From CAYNCE01 sp964522515 (lineage in GTDB: Bacteria; Patescibacteriota; Patescibacteriia; UBA2196): a stretch of 53,895 bases of DNA. The translations under genes were made by a program, and so were the position numbers. The notes under the pieces are model-generated. The model had not been told where the DNA came from. It did not search any database and saw only the letters and a list, made by a program, of their open reading frames with translations. The stretch spans positions 1 through 53,895 of the forward strand of contig CAZFWC010000002.1 in NCBI GenBank assembly GCA_964522515.1. Reading direction: 5' to 3'. This document shows positions 31,772-38,799 of this stretch, piece by piece (position 1 is the first letter of the stretch; every line of letters starts with the position of its first letter).

Positions 31772-32680
31772 TTATAAATTTTTTAATATCTCAAATATCG
31801 CATTTCCCTGTCTTGCCCAATCACTTCCCCATCTTGAACTTCCTTCAACAGCAATAAAATGAATTTTATTTTCTCGCGCCCAATCTGACGCTCCACCATC
31901 TAAATTCATATCAAAGCGTTTTTTAAATTTAGAATACTTATTATAAATTCTTGCCCAATTTTCAGCAACTTTATCGTCTTTATTAATCATCACATCTTTT
32001 CCAACATTGTGCAACATTATTAAATTTTGAATATTTTCTTTTTTTATAAAATTTATTAAACTTTTAGTTTCTAATTCTGACGCGCCAAATTCTCCGCAAA
32101 AAACTTCTTGTGATTTTTCTGAATAATTTTTTCCTGTTTTCCAAACTGATTTTGATTGAAAATTTTTAGTAGGAAAATTACGATTTAAATCAACATTATT
32201 TGAATTAAACCGTCCAACTTTTCCACGATAAAAATAATCTGGATTTTTAATTGCTTTTGTGTAACCGTCAATATTTAAAACTGGAATAATAAATAATTCT
32301 ATATTTAAATTTTTATCTGTTGGCTCCAGTCTCTTGGCTGGAGCCTTATTGAAATAATAATTAACAATCTTCTTAGCCAACTTCACAGTCCCAACTTCAT
32401 TTCCGTGAATTCCTCCCACGATTAATATTTTTTTTATCCTGTCCTGAGGAGCAGGTCTTTTAGAGTTTGCGACGAAGGATCCCGTGGAAGTAATAAAAAT
32501 AATTTTGTAACAAAAAATATTTCTTCCTCCAACACTTTTCCCAACAACAATCCCAAGTCCTCGAGATTCAATTTCAGAATTTATTTTTTCACATTTATCA
32601 AAAGTATTGTGAAAAATCCCAATCAATCCTCGATAAATCGTTCCACCAATATAATATATTTTTTTAATTATTTTTTTCAT
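31772..32680 (-). CDS. M14-family zinc carboxypeptidase
   Basis: A 302-aa metallopeptidase. Zinc ligands are in ILIVGGIHGNEVGTVKLAKK (H92, E95), with the substrate-binding Arg motif NVDLNRNFPT and the catalytic Glu region IAVEGSSRWG near residue 281. Close relatives trim peptidoglycan peptides or process peptides. Two repeats are translated. An R1 unit gives SFVANSKRPAPQDRIKK before the first zinc motif, and a GGCTCCAG/CTGGAGCC hairpin gives KAPAKRLEPTDK. The N-terminus (KKIIKKIYYIGGTIYRGLIG) is basic and mildly hydrophobic, a possible signal or anchor. It pairs with the VanX-like dipeptidase 5 bp upstream, suggesting a cell-wall turnover operon. Confidence 0.82.
   Translation of the reverse strand: MKKIIKKIYYIGGTIYRGLIGIFHNTFDKCEKINSEIESRGLGIVVGKSVGGRNIFCYKIIFITSTGSFVANSKRPAPQDRIKKILIVGGIHGNEVGTVKLAKKIVNYYFNKAPAKRLEPTDKNLNIELFIIPVLNIDGYTKAIKNPDYFYRGKVGRFNSNNVDLNRNFPTKNFQSKSVWKTGKNYSEKSQEVFCGEFGASELETKSLINFIKKENIQNLIMLHNVGKDVMINKDDKVAENWARIYNKYSKFKKRFDMNLDGGASDWARENKIHFIAVEGSSRWGSDWARQGNAIFEILKNL
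32318..32347. repeat. R7 hairpin (GGCTCCAG/CTGGAGCC) inside the M14 gene
   Basis: TGGCTCCAG-TCTCTTGG-CTGGAGCC. A related hairpin with the same GGCTCCA/TGGAGCC ends lies in dnaG at 45183-45208. Confidence 0.75.
32437..32487. repeat. R1 repeat translated inside the M14 gene
   Basis: ATCCTGTCCTGAGGAGCAGG to CGACGAAGGATCCCGTGG. Confidence 0.85.
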
Positions 32681-32685
32681 ATTTA

Positions 32686-33456
32686 CTAAAATTTTTTTAT
32701 TTCTCCATAATAAGCTAGCTTTTTTGAATTTGAAAAATATCTTGCCAACTGATCACCACGGGAAAAATGCCAATATTCAAAAGGATGAGCAACAAATAAT
32801 TTATCTTTTGATAATACAATTGGCGCGCACAAAACATTATACAAAATTCTGCGATATTCTAAAATTTCCTTTTCTTGTTTTGTTAATTTTTTTACTTTCT
32901 CAATGCCAAAAATTGTAATATCTTTTCTAAATCTTAAATTTACAAAATCTTTTTTCTTTAAATTATATAAAGTTAAATCAATTGCTCCACCTGTTGAATG
33001 AGGAAAAGGATGGGTTTTACTTCTTTCTTCTGGTTGAGCAAACAATTGTTTTTGGCTTTCGCCGCCTTTTTTTGTGTAAAATTCAATTGCTGACAGTTGG
33101 ATGTAATAATTTCTGTATCCACTTTTTAAATACAAAGCTAAACCAAATTGTCGCAAATAATCATCAACTTTTTTTAAATCTTCTGCAACACTTTTTCGCA
33201 AATAAATATTTTTCTTTAAATATTTTTTAAATTTATTAAAAGGTTTTTTGTTGCGAAAATTATAATAATATGATTCTCCCATTAATCCTAATTTTTGACA
33301 ATCAACTAATTTTTCTTTATATAATTTGTGTTTTGTATCTAATTTTCTTTTTTTTAATTTATTATTAACTTCAAATCTATTTTCAAAATATCTAAAATTA
33401 GCAACCCATTTTGGAATTTTAATTGGAGTAGATTTAATTTTATTTAATTCATTCAT
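32686..33456 (-). CDS. D-Ala-D-Ala dipeptidase/carboxypeptidase, VanX/M15-like
   Basis: A 256-aa zinc peptidase of the M15 (VanX/VanY) type, which cleaves D-alanyl dipeptides in wall metabolism. Motifs are LRQFGLALYLKSGYRNYYIQ (the family's GYR arginine), FPHSTGGAIDLTL (zinc ligands H153 and D160) and HPFEYWHFSRGD (catalytic Glu and third zinc ligand His). No obvious signal peptide, so it may act in the cytoplasm, as VanX does. It is 5 bp upstream of the M14 peptidase gene. It is divergent from the small gene at 33548, whose conserved promoter block lies between them. No vanHA homologues are nearby, so a housekeeping recycling role is more likely than glycopeptide resistance. Confidence 0.85.
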   Translation of the reverse strand: MNELNKIKSTPIKIPKWVANFRYFENRFEVNNKLKKRKLDTKHKLYKEKLVDCQKLGLMGESYYYNFRNKKPFNKFKKYLKKNIYLRKSVAEDLKKVDDYLRQFGLALYLKSGYRNYYIQLSAIEFYTKKGGESQKQLFAQPEERSKTHPFPHSTGGAIDLTLYNLKKKDFVNLRFRKDITIFGIEKVKKLTKQEKEILEYRRILYNVLCAPIVLSKDKLFVAHPFEYWHFSRGDQLARYFSNSKKLAYYGEIKKF

Positions 33457-33469
33457 AAATTTTCAACAG

Positions 33470-33497
33470 TTGACAAAATAATTGAAAGGTGTAAGAT
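33470..33497 (+). promoter_or_regulatory. Promoter with conserved downstream block (small gene 33548)
   Basis: TTGACA (33470-33475), 16-bp spacer ending GAAAGGTG, TAAGAT (33492-33497), then AAAATATAATTTCTAA. The same 40-odd bp block precedes the gene at 36255. Confidence 0.75.
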
Positions 33498-33547
33498 AAA
33501 AATATAATTTCTAACATATTTTAACTTAAATAAATGGAGGAATTTAA

Positions 33548-33802
33548 ATGTTAACTTTTTCAAGAAAATGGGGTCACAATGTATTAACTGGGACTTCAAA
33601 TGTGCATCAACTTTCATTTTTGACTTTTGGAGAATTAGCTCCAGATGATGTATTTGTTATTGTAAAAGGCTACGAAAAATTATCAGCAATTTACAAAAAA
33701 GAAAAAAGTGGAGTTTCCAAATTCTTCGGAGGCGAATGGGAAAAAATACATGATTCAACTCCAAAATCAAATGCTCCTGTCCAAAAAGTTAATTTTAGGT
33801 AG
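33548..33802 (+). CDS. Small hypothetical protein, 84 aa
   Basis: Not recognised. Soluble, beta-rich N-terminal half (SFLTFGELAPDDVFVIVKGY) and a basic middle (EKLSAIYKKEKSGVSKFFGG). It could be a compact DUF-type domain. A strong SD (GGAGGAATTTAA) sets the start. It has its own promoter, a leader of about 45 nt and a good terminator, so it is a monocistronic, probably well-expressed gene. The promoter and leader are shared almost exactly with the zinc-ribbon gene at 36255, so the two are likely co-regulated. Confidence 0.7.
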   Translation: MLTFSRKWGHNVLTGTSNVHQLSFLTFGELAPDDVFVIVKGYEKLSAIYKKEKSGVSKFFGGEWEKIHDSTPKSNAPVQKVNFR

Positions 33803-33820
33803 GACAGTGTGTTTTTATTA

Positions 33821-33848
33821 GCCCGAATTTAAAACTCGGGTTTTTTTA
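33821..33848 (+). terminator. Terminator of the 33548 gene
   Basis: CCCGA-loop-TCGGG followed by seven T. Confidence 0.85.
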
Positions 33849-33865
33849 TTTTTAAATTGTTAATT

Positions 33866-33960
33866 TTAATCCCTTAATTTCTAATTTCTCAATTTCTTTT
33901 TAATCCACGGGATCCCATCGCTCCTAACAACCCTTAAGGTCACTCGGGATGACAGGCTGA
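33866..33960. repeat. R9 and R1 repeats between 33548 gene and mraY
   Basis: R9: CCCTTAATTTCTAATTTCTC, then AATTTC. R1: CCACGGGATCCCATCGCTCC to ACTCGGGATGACAGGCTGA. Confidence 0.75.
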
Positions 33961-33964
33961 AAAA

Positions 33965-35044
33965 TTATAATCCTTTATCAAGTAAATAAATCATCAACGC
34001 CACCATTGTTGCCACACCAGTAATCAACCAATACCTCATCACAATTGTTTCATTTTTTATTCCTTTAAGTTGAAAATGATGATGAATTGGAGCTGCAATA
34101 AATAATTTTCTTTTTTGCTCTGACCAACCTTTTTTAATTCCATATTTTCTATAAATCAACTGCCCAATATCTGATCCAGTTGTTGCAACTAATAAAATTC
34201 CCGCAATTGGCAAAAGCAAAATCGCGTTTGTTAAAAACGCAACCACAGTTAAAGTTGTTGTTAAAGCTAAAATTCCTGTTTCACCTAAATAAAATTTTGC
34301 TGGCGGAGCGTTAAACCACAAAAATACCGCTAAAGTTCCTGCAATCATAAAACAAAATGTTGCTAAATCAACTTGCCCGCGAATAAAAGCAATCACGCCA
34401 AACATTAAAAACAATGGAGCAAAAACTCCTCCTGACAATCCGTCAATTCCATCAATAATTCCAGAAGAAAATACCCCAACCATTGTGATTGCAAAAAGAG
34501 GAATGTAAAAACCATTAATATAAAAATCTCCGAAAAACGGAATGTGAATCGTGTCCCAACCCAATTTAAAATGAAACCATAAAGCGCCAACAACACCAAT
34601 TATTAAAACAAGTAAAATTCTTTTTGATAAACTCATTCCACCCCCTAAATATTTTTTCACTTTTCCTTTTGTTGTTAAAATATCGTCAAACAATCCAAGA
34701 ACTCCAGCAACTACCAAAGTAAAAAGCGGCAACCAAGTTTCTGCGCGAGTTAAAAAATTTAAATTATTAAATAAACTTGGACAAATTTTTTCTAAAATAT
34801 ACATTAAAATTGCTAAAACTAAAACTGTTACCCAAATTAATAATCCACCACCGCGAGGAGTAAAAATTTTATCATCTTTTTCAATTTTTTTAAAAGTAAT
34901 TAATTCGTGTCCGTCAGAAGTGTATTTTCTTGATTTTTTTTTCCACAATTTATATTTATTTAAAATTCTAACCAAACTCGGCGCCCAAATAAAAGCGCCA
35001 ACAAATGCGAAAAATGTAAGGATGAATATTTTTGCTACACTCAT
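33965..35044 (-). CDS. mraY: Phospho-N-acetylmuramoyl-pentapeptide-transferase (MraY)
   Basis: A 359-aa membrane enzyme with about ten helices. It transfers phospho-MurNAc-pentapeptide to undecaprenyl phosphate, giving lipid I, the substrate of MurG (10333). Conserved positions are the first acidic pair GLFDDILTTKG, the region GIIDGIDGLSGGVFAPLFL, and the cytoplasmic triple-His loop AAPIHHHFQLKGIKNETIVM. The usual NAxPAKxFMGDTGS motif reads FNAPPAKFYLGETGI, so the conserved Asp is Glu here. It is flanked by repeat DNA on both sides. No other mur genes are adjacent, so the cluster is dispersed. Confidence 0.9.
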   Translation of the reverse strand: MSVAKIFILTFFAFVGAFIWAPSLVRILNKYKLWKKKSRKYTSDGHELITFKKIEKDDKIFTPRGGGLLIWVTVLVLAILMYILEKICPSLFNNLNFLTRAETWLPLFTLVVAGVLGLFDDILTTKGKVKKYLGGGMSLSKRILLVLIIGVVGALWFHFKLGWDTIHIPFFGDFYINGFYIPLFAITMVGVFSSGIIDGIDGLSGGVFAPLFLMFGVIAFIRGQVDLATFCFMIAGTLAVFLWFNAPPAKFYLGETGILALTTTLTVVAFLTNAILLLPIAGILLVATTGSDIGQLIYRKYGIKKGWSEQKRKLFIAAPIHHHFQLKGIKNETIVMRYWLITGVATMVALMIYLLDKGL

Positions 35045-35051
35045 ATTTTTT

Positions 35052-35138
35052 TTAGCCTGCCTGCCCGCCGTAGCTTTAGCAAAGGAGGATCCTGAGGAGC
35101 AGGTCTTTTTTAGGATTGCGACGAAGGATCCCGTGGAT
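35052..35138. repeat. R2 + R1 composite upstream of mraY
   Basis: TAGCCTGCCTGCCCGCCGTA, GCAAAGGAGGATCC (R2), then CCTGAGGAGCAGG to GACGAAGGATCCCGTGG (R1). Confidence 0.75.
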
Positions 35139-35175
35139 TTTAGAAAAACAACGAAAAAGAAAATTATTTTAAATC

Positions 35176-35856
35176 TTAAAAAATAAATGATTTTAAATAT
35201 TTTATAGATTGAGTTGTAAAAAACTTTTTAATTTTTTCAATATTAAATTTTTTTAAATCTAAAATTAATGGTTCAATATTTTTTAATAACTTAATATTAT
35301 TTAAAATTTTAGCTTCTAAATCAGATTGATTTATTTTAACTCCAAATTTTTTATCTACATTTTTTATTAAATTTTTTAATTTTAATTTTTTAGCTGTTAA
35401 CAAAAAATATAAATCAAAAATATCTTTTGGCTCATTTCGCTGATAAGTAGCCAATGTTTTATTAGTCGCAACATCAATTAAAGAATCAATTTTAATTTTA
35501 AAATTTTCATCAAACAATGGTTTTACTAAATTTTTAAAAGGAAAAAATACAAATTCTAATTTTAGTTTATTATTTTTATTAAAATTTAAAACAAATTGCT
35601 GACGATTTAAATTTTGAGTAAAAGCAATTTTTTGAATATTTAATTCTTTTTTTAATTTATTTAATTCAATAATTAAATTTTCATCTGTTTCAAGATTAAA
35701 AGAAAAAAAATCCAAATCCTCTGATAATCTTAAAGGTAAATATTTGTAAGCCAAAGCTGTGCCACCTGTCCAATAATAAAATTTAGCTAATCTGGTTTTA
35801 CTAATTGCTTTTAATGTTTTTATTTGATCTGGATTTAATATTTTATTTGTTTTCAT
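35176..35856 (-). CDS. AbiEii/AbiGii-type nucleotidyltransferase toxin
   Basis: A 226-aa protein of the type IV toxin-antitoxin AbiEii family (nucleotidyltransferase fold). The signature YYWTGGTALAYKYLPLRLSE followed by DLDFF contains the GG-T and R-x-S-x-DLD active-site motifs. A C-terminal helical part follows. Family members add nucleotides to tRNA or other targets and abort phage infection. It overlaps the upstream small gene by 14 bp, so the pair is translationally coupled. Very AT-rich, like the surrounding genome. Confidence 0.82.
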   Translation of the reverse strand: MKTNKILNPDQIKTLKAISKTRLAKFYYWTGGTALAYKYLPLRLSEDLDFFSFNLETDENLIIELNKLKKELNIQKIAFTQNLNRQQFVLNFNKNNKLKLEFVFFPFKNLVKPLFDENFKIKIDSLIDVATNKTLATYQRNEPKDIFDLYFLLTAKKLKLKNLIKNVDKKFGVKINQSDLEAKILNNIKLLKNIEPLILDLKKFNIEKIKKFFTTQSIKYLKSFIF

Positions 35857-36076
35857 ATTTTAAAAATGTTGTTAATAAATTTTTTAAATCAGGTCTAATA
35901 TTTAAACTTGGCAAATATTTTTCTAAATCTTTTTTCTTAATTCCTTTCCAATCGCAAAAATTAATTTTTCTTTCCAACCAAAATTTCTTAACCTCTGGTT
36001 TTTTCAAATCACTTTTTTTAATTTTGTAGTCCCAAAAATATGGGGAATTTATATATTTACTGTTTTGTTTTTGCAT
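35843..36076 (-). CDS. Partner (putative antitoxin) of the AbiEii-type toxin
   Basis: A 77-aa protein: SPYFWDYKIKKSDLKKPEVK, then KFWLERKINFCDWKGIKKK and a Leu-rich end. It is not the classical winged-helix AbiEi. Small proteins with this look often precede AbiEii genes in CPR genomes, and the 14-bp overlap supports a toxin-antitoxin pair. The antitoxin role is inferred from position only. Confidence 0.6.
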   Translation of the reverse strand: MQKQNSKYINSPYFWDYKIKKSDLKKPEVKKFWLERKINFCDWKGIKKKDLEKYLPSLNIRPDLKNLLTTFLKYENK

Positions 36077-36094
36077 AATTTTATAAGAGTAGTC

Positions 36095-36134
36095 ATCCTG
36101 AACGACTTTTGTGGCCGTTAGGAGTGAAGGATCT
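36095..36134. repeat. R1 repeat upstream of the AbiEii pair
   Basis: GTCATCCTGAACGACTTTTG to GGAGTGAAGGATCTG; degenerate copy. Confidence 0.7.
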
Positions 36135-36181
36135 GTAAAATGCGAATAATTCTAATTTAAACTAATACTGCGAATTTTTGT

Positions 36182-36209
36182 TGACAAAAATTTTGAAAGG
36201 TGTAAGGTA
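36182..36209 (+). promoter_or_regulatory. Promoter with conserved downstream block (gene 36255)
   Basis: TTGACA (36182-36187), 16-bp spacer ending GAAAGGTG, TAAGGT (36204-36209), then AAAAATATAATTTCTAAA; matches 33470-33515. Confidence 0.75.
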
Positions 36210-36254
36210 AAAATATAATTTCTAAATTTTAAAAACTAACAAGTGGAGGAAAAA

Positions 36255-36512
36255 ATGAGTTTACTAATCATTAGAGGAATTGGCATTTTAATTTTATTGT
36301 TAATTGCATTTCCTTTTCTTAATTCTGGGTGTAGATTTTTTACTGGTTTTTCAATTATTGAATGGGGGACTGGTAAAAGAAAATATTATTGTCAAAATTG
36401 CCAATTAACAATTCCTGTTCGGATCAAAACATTGCACAAAAAAGAGTCTAACTTAATTATTTATTGTCCACAGTGCACTTTAACAGCTTATCGAAAATGG
36501 AGCTGGGATTAA
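36255..36512 (+). CDS. Small membrane protein with zinc ribbon, 85 aa
   Basis: One N-terminal transmembrane helix (LLIIRGIGILILLLIAFPFL), then a cytoplasmic or exposed zinc ribbon with two CxxC knuckles (YYCQNCQLTIPV and IYCPQCTLTAYRKW). The start is ATG 36255 with SD GGAGG; an upstream in-frame GTG (36243) lies inside the SD region. Function unknown; it could bind nucleic acid or protein at the membrane. Shares promoter and leader with the 33548 gene and has a strong terminator. Confidence 0.72.
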   Translation: MSLLIIRGIGILILLLIAFPFLNSGCRFFTGFSIIEWGTGKRKYYCQNCQLTIPVRIKTLHKKESNLIIYCPQCTLTAYRKWSWD

Positions 36513-36529
36513 CTATTTTATTCTGCCCT

Positions 36530-36568
36530 GCCCTGACTAAATCTAATTTAGATTCAGGGCTTTTTTTA
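36530..36568 (+). terminator. Terminator of the 36255 gene
   Basis: GCCCTGA/TCAGGGC stem with an inner CTAAATC-TAATTTAG palindrome, followed by seven T. Confidence 0.88.
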
Positions 36569-36620
36569 TTTTAAAAATTTATTAATAAATATTCATAATT
36601 CCTAATTCATTTTTAAAAAC

Positions 36621-36671
36621 AGATCCTTCGTCGCCCGACCCTAAAAATCTCTACTCCTCAGGACAGGCTAA
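36621..36671. repeat. R1 repeat downstream of pheS
   Basis: AGATCCTTCGTCGCCCGACC to ACTCCTCAGGACAGGCTA. Confidence 0.85.
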
Positions 36672-36676
36672 AAAAA

Positions 36677-37804
36677 CTAAAATTGTCTTAAAAACCTTAA
36701 ATCCCCAGAATGAAACAAACGCACATCATCAATTCCATATTTCATCATCACTAATCTATCTAAACCAATATTAATATAAAAACCTTGCCATTTTTTTGGA
36801 TCAATTTTTCCAGCGCGCAAAACATTTGGATGTGGCGGACCGCCCGGCATCATTTCAACCCAACCAGATTGCTTGCAAACTGAACAACCTTTGCCACCGC
36901 AGTTTAAACACTGCATATCAATTTCAAATCCTGGTTCAACAAATGGAAAAAATCCTGTTCGCATTCTAATTTTAACTTGTTTTTTAAAAACCCTTTCTAA
37001 AATTGTTTTAACTAAAATTTTTCCACCTGCTAAAGAAATATCTTTATTTACGATTAATGCTTCATATTGATAAAAACATCTTTCGTGACTAGCGTCTGTT
37101 GCTTCACTGCGAAAAACTCTGCCAGGATAAACAAATCTAAACGGCGGTTTATTTTTTTGCATAAATCTCACACTTGCGCCAGTTAAATGCGGTCGCAAAC
37201 ACAATTTTTCTAAACCTTTTTTTTCTTGTTCTTTATTTTGTATTTTGTAATTTGTAATTTGGGATTTATTTGGAAATTGGAAATTGGAAATTGGAAATTT
37301 TACCCAATATGTATCCATTGATTCTCGCGCTGGATGATCTTGTGGAAAATTTAAATTATCAAAAGCGTATTTTTCAGAAGTAATTTCTGGTCCTTGATAA
37401 ATTTCAAAACCCAAAAATTTAAACGCATCATTTAAATCATTTTTCACTTGTGTAATTGGGTGCAGAGTTCCAATCTCCTGATCCTTTCCCGGCAAAGTCG
37501 CATCGTAAAATCTTTGACTTTTGACTTTTGACTTTTGACTTTTTAATCCATTAATTTCTAATTTCTCAATTTCTTTTTTTGTGTTGTTATAAATTTTTTC
37601 TATTTCTACTTTAATTTCATTAACTAATTTTCCAATTACTGGTTTTTCTTCAACCGCAACATCTTTAACTTGTTTAAAAATTTTTGTTAACTTTCCTTTT
37701 CTACCTAAATACTCCACTTTTAAATTTTCAAGATCATTTAAAATCTCTGTTTTTTTTATTTTTTCAATAATTTCATTTTTAAGTTGATTAAGTTTTTGTT
37801 GCAT
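36677..37804 (-). CDS. pheS: Phenylalanine--tRNA ligase alpha subunit
   Basis: Catalytic subunit of PheRS, 375 aa. An N-terminal coiled coil (residues about 1-90) binds tRNA. The class II core has ATLPGKDQEIGTLHPITQVK, FDNLNFPQDHPARESMDTYW, YPGRVFRSEATDASHERCFY (motif 2), FVEPGFEIDMQC, GRAIDP-like GKIDPKKWQGFYINIGLDRL (motif 3). A four-Cys zinc-like loop (CLNCGGKGCSVCKQSGWVEM) is present, as in many bacteria. Three repeat blocks are translated. An R9 unit and four TTGACTT heptamers (KLEINGLKSQKSKVKSQ) follow the coiled coil, and four GGAAATT heptamers (PISNFQFPNKSQ) lie between the DTYW strand and LRPHLTGASVRF. Confidence 0.94.
   Translation of the reverse strand: MQQKLNQLKNEIIEKIKKTEILNDLENLKVEYLGRKGKLTKIFKQVKDVAVEEKPVIGKLVNEIKVEIEKIYNNTKKEIEKLEINGLKSQKSKVKSQRFYDATLPGKDQEIGTLHPITQVKNDLNDAFKFLGFEIYQGPEITSEKYAFDNLNFPQDHPARESMDTYWVKFPISNFQFPNKSQITNYKIQNKEQEKKGLEKLCLRPHLTGASVRFMQKNKPPFRFVYPGRVFRSEATDASHERCFYQYEALIVNKDISLAGGKILVKTILERVFKKQVKIRMRTGFFPFVEPGFEIDMQCLNCGGKGCSVCKQSGWVEMMPGGPPHPNVLRAGKIDPKKWQGFYINIGLDRLVMMKYGIDDVRLFHSGDLRFLRQF
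37246..37299. repeat. Heptamer blocks inside pheS (TTTGTAA x2, GGAAATT x4)
   Basis: Two TTTGTAA units, a degenerate stretch, then exactly four perfect GGAAATT units at 37272-37299. Confidence 0.92.
37514..37580. repeat. Four TTGACTT heptamers plus R9 unit inside pheS
   Basis: 37514-37541 is 4 x TTGACTT, the same block as in pheT; it is followed directly by R9 (AATCCATTAATTTCTAATTT, CTCAATTTC). Confidence 0.93.
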
Positions 37805-37811
37805 ATTTTTA

Positions 37812-37866
37812 AGCCAGTCCTGAGCTACTTTTTTTAGGATTTTTTAGGAGCCAAAGGATCCCGTGG
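37812..37866. repeat. R1 repeat upstream of pheS
   Basis: AGCCAGTCCTGAGC to GGAGCCAAAGGATCCCGTGG. Confidence 0.8.
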
Positions 37867-37917
37867 TTTGTAAAATAAATTTTACTTTAACACAAAATAT
37901 TGTTTGCAAACTTGAAG

Positions 37918-37965
37918 TTCCTTCGTCGCCCGATCCTAAAAAAATCTACTCCTCAGGACAAGGCA
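37918..37965. repeat. R1 repeat at the 3' end of the 37946 gene
   Basis: CCTTCGTCGCCCGATCC to ACTCCTCAGGACAAGG; it overlaps the last codons of the membrane protein (KALPCPEE, stop). Confidence 0.8.
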
Positions 37966-38338
37966 ATGCTTTAATTTTTAAAAACATCATTTCCAAAACA
38001 ATTAAAATTATTAATAAAATTAATAAATTCCACCACGCAACTAATTCTTGACTTTGCAAAAATAAGCTAACAATAATTAAAATTCCAAACCAAACTGCTT
38101 GACGAAATGAAATAATAACTTGTTGAGTGATAAATTGATTTTTATTTAAAAAATATCTTGAAACAAATCCAACAATTGAAGCTAAACCAGTGATTGAAAA
38201 AAATAGTGAAGTGTAAAATAACACAAATCCTAAAAATACTGTATTAAATGGATTAACAGAATAAATTACAATAAAAAAAGCAACACAACAAACTAGTGTA
38301 GCAACAATCATTAAAATTAAATATCTACTTAAAGTCAT
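37946..38338 (-). CDS. Four-helix membrane protein, 130 aa
   Basis: Hypothetical polytopic protein with hydrophobic segments at about residues 8-27, 33-60, 78-97 and 102-125. No charged catalytic motif, no family recognised; CPR genomes contain many such proteins. Its C-terminus (LPCPEE) and stop are encoded by an R1 repeat, as for the permease at 7348. Upstream of pheS in the same direction. Confidence 0.65.
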   Translation of the reverse strand: MTLSRYLILMIVATLVCCVAFFIVIYSVNPFNTVFLGFVLFYTSLFFSITGLASIVGFVSRYFLNKNQFITQQVIISFRQAVWFGILIIVSLFLQSQELVAWWNLLILLIILIVLEMMFLKIKALPCPEE

Positions 38339-38410
38339 TTTTTAGCCTGTCCTTTTATTTTAATTTAATTTTACCAAACTCTGTAAAATCGCGCAAATTT
38401 TAATGCAAAC

Positions 38411-38440
38411 AAAAAAAACCACTTGTTAAAGCGGTTTTTC
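38411..38440 (-). terminator. Terminator of the histone-fold gene
   Basis: AAAAACCGCTT-TAAC-AAGTGGTTTTTT on the minus strand, immediately 3' of the stop codon region; works in both directions. Confidence 0.8.
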
Positions 38441-38456
38441 TGTTCTCTAAATGTTT

Positions 38457-38633
38457 TTAAAGATCTGATGGTCGAACTGTTGATCTTTTGTTTGCTTGAC
38501 ATCTTGCAACTGCTTTATCAAGCAAAGCAATAACTTCAGTGCTCAAACCTTCAGCTAAATCACTTGAAGAATGAAGTCCTTTTTCTTTAATGTAGGATTT
38601 AACTTTTGAACCTACAACTAATACATCTGACAT
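38457..38633 (-). CDS. Bacterial histone-fold protein, 58 aa
   Basis: The protein reads MSDVLVVGSKVKSYIKEKGL, HSSSDLAEGLSTEVIALLDK, AVARCQANKRSTVRPSDL. The helix-loop-helix-loop-helix spacing matches a singlet histone fold. It has a short first helix with VxSKVKxYIKEKG, a long central helix, then the RSTVRPSDL loop and helix start. It resembles the Bdellovibrio histone Bd0055 type (VLVVTSKVKKLIKEKG ... DGRKTVMARD). Such proteins dimerise and bind DNA, in that species by end-on coating instead of wrapping. It is monocistronic, with a good promoter, 5' UTR hairpin and strong terminator, which fits high expression. No SD. Confidence 0.82.
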   Translation of the reverse strand: MSDVLVVGSKVKSYIKEKGLHSSSDLAEGLSTEVIALLDKAVARCQANKRSTVRPSDL

Positions 38634-38646
38634 AATTTTTTTCTTA

Positions 38647-38669
38647 GTTTGGAGTCTAGAAATCCAAAC
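38647..38669 (-). promoter_or_regulatory. 5' UTR hairpin of the histone-fold gene
   Basis: GTTTGGA-TTTCTAGAC-TCCAAAC, ending 13 bases before the ATG, which has no SD. It may protect the mRNA or control initiation. Confidence 0.55.
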
Positions 38670-38720
38670 ATATTAATTATTTAAAACTTTAAAAAAATAG
38701 TTTTGCACAACCTTTAATTT

Positions 38721-38749
38721 ATTGTAGCAAAACAGCAAAATAAAGGCAA
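38721..38749 (-). promoter_or_regulatory. Promoter of the histone-fold gene
   Basis: Minus strand TTGCCT (38749-38744), 17-bp spacer, TACAAT (38726-38721); leader of about 80 nt. Confidence 0.7.
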
Positions 38750-38799
38750 ATTAAAATTTTTGGTTTATTTTAATATTTTTTTTCTTTAAATCTTAATCA

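Noticed and set aside
32686..33456. VanX-like gene as a vancomycin-resistance locus
   Set aside because: No vanH, vanA, vanR or vanS homologues in the window; neighbours fit cell-wall turnover.
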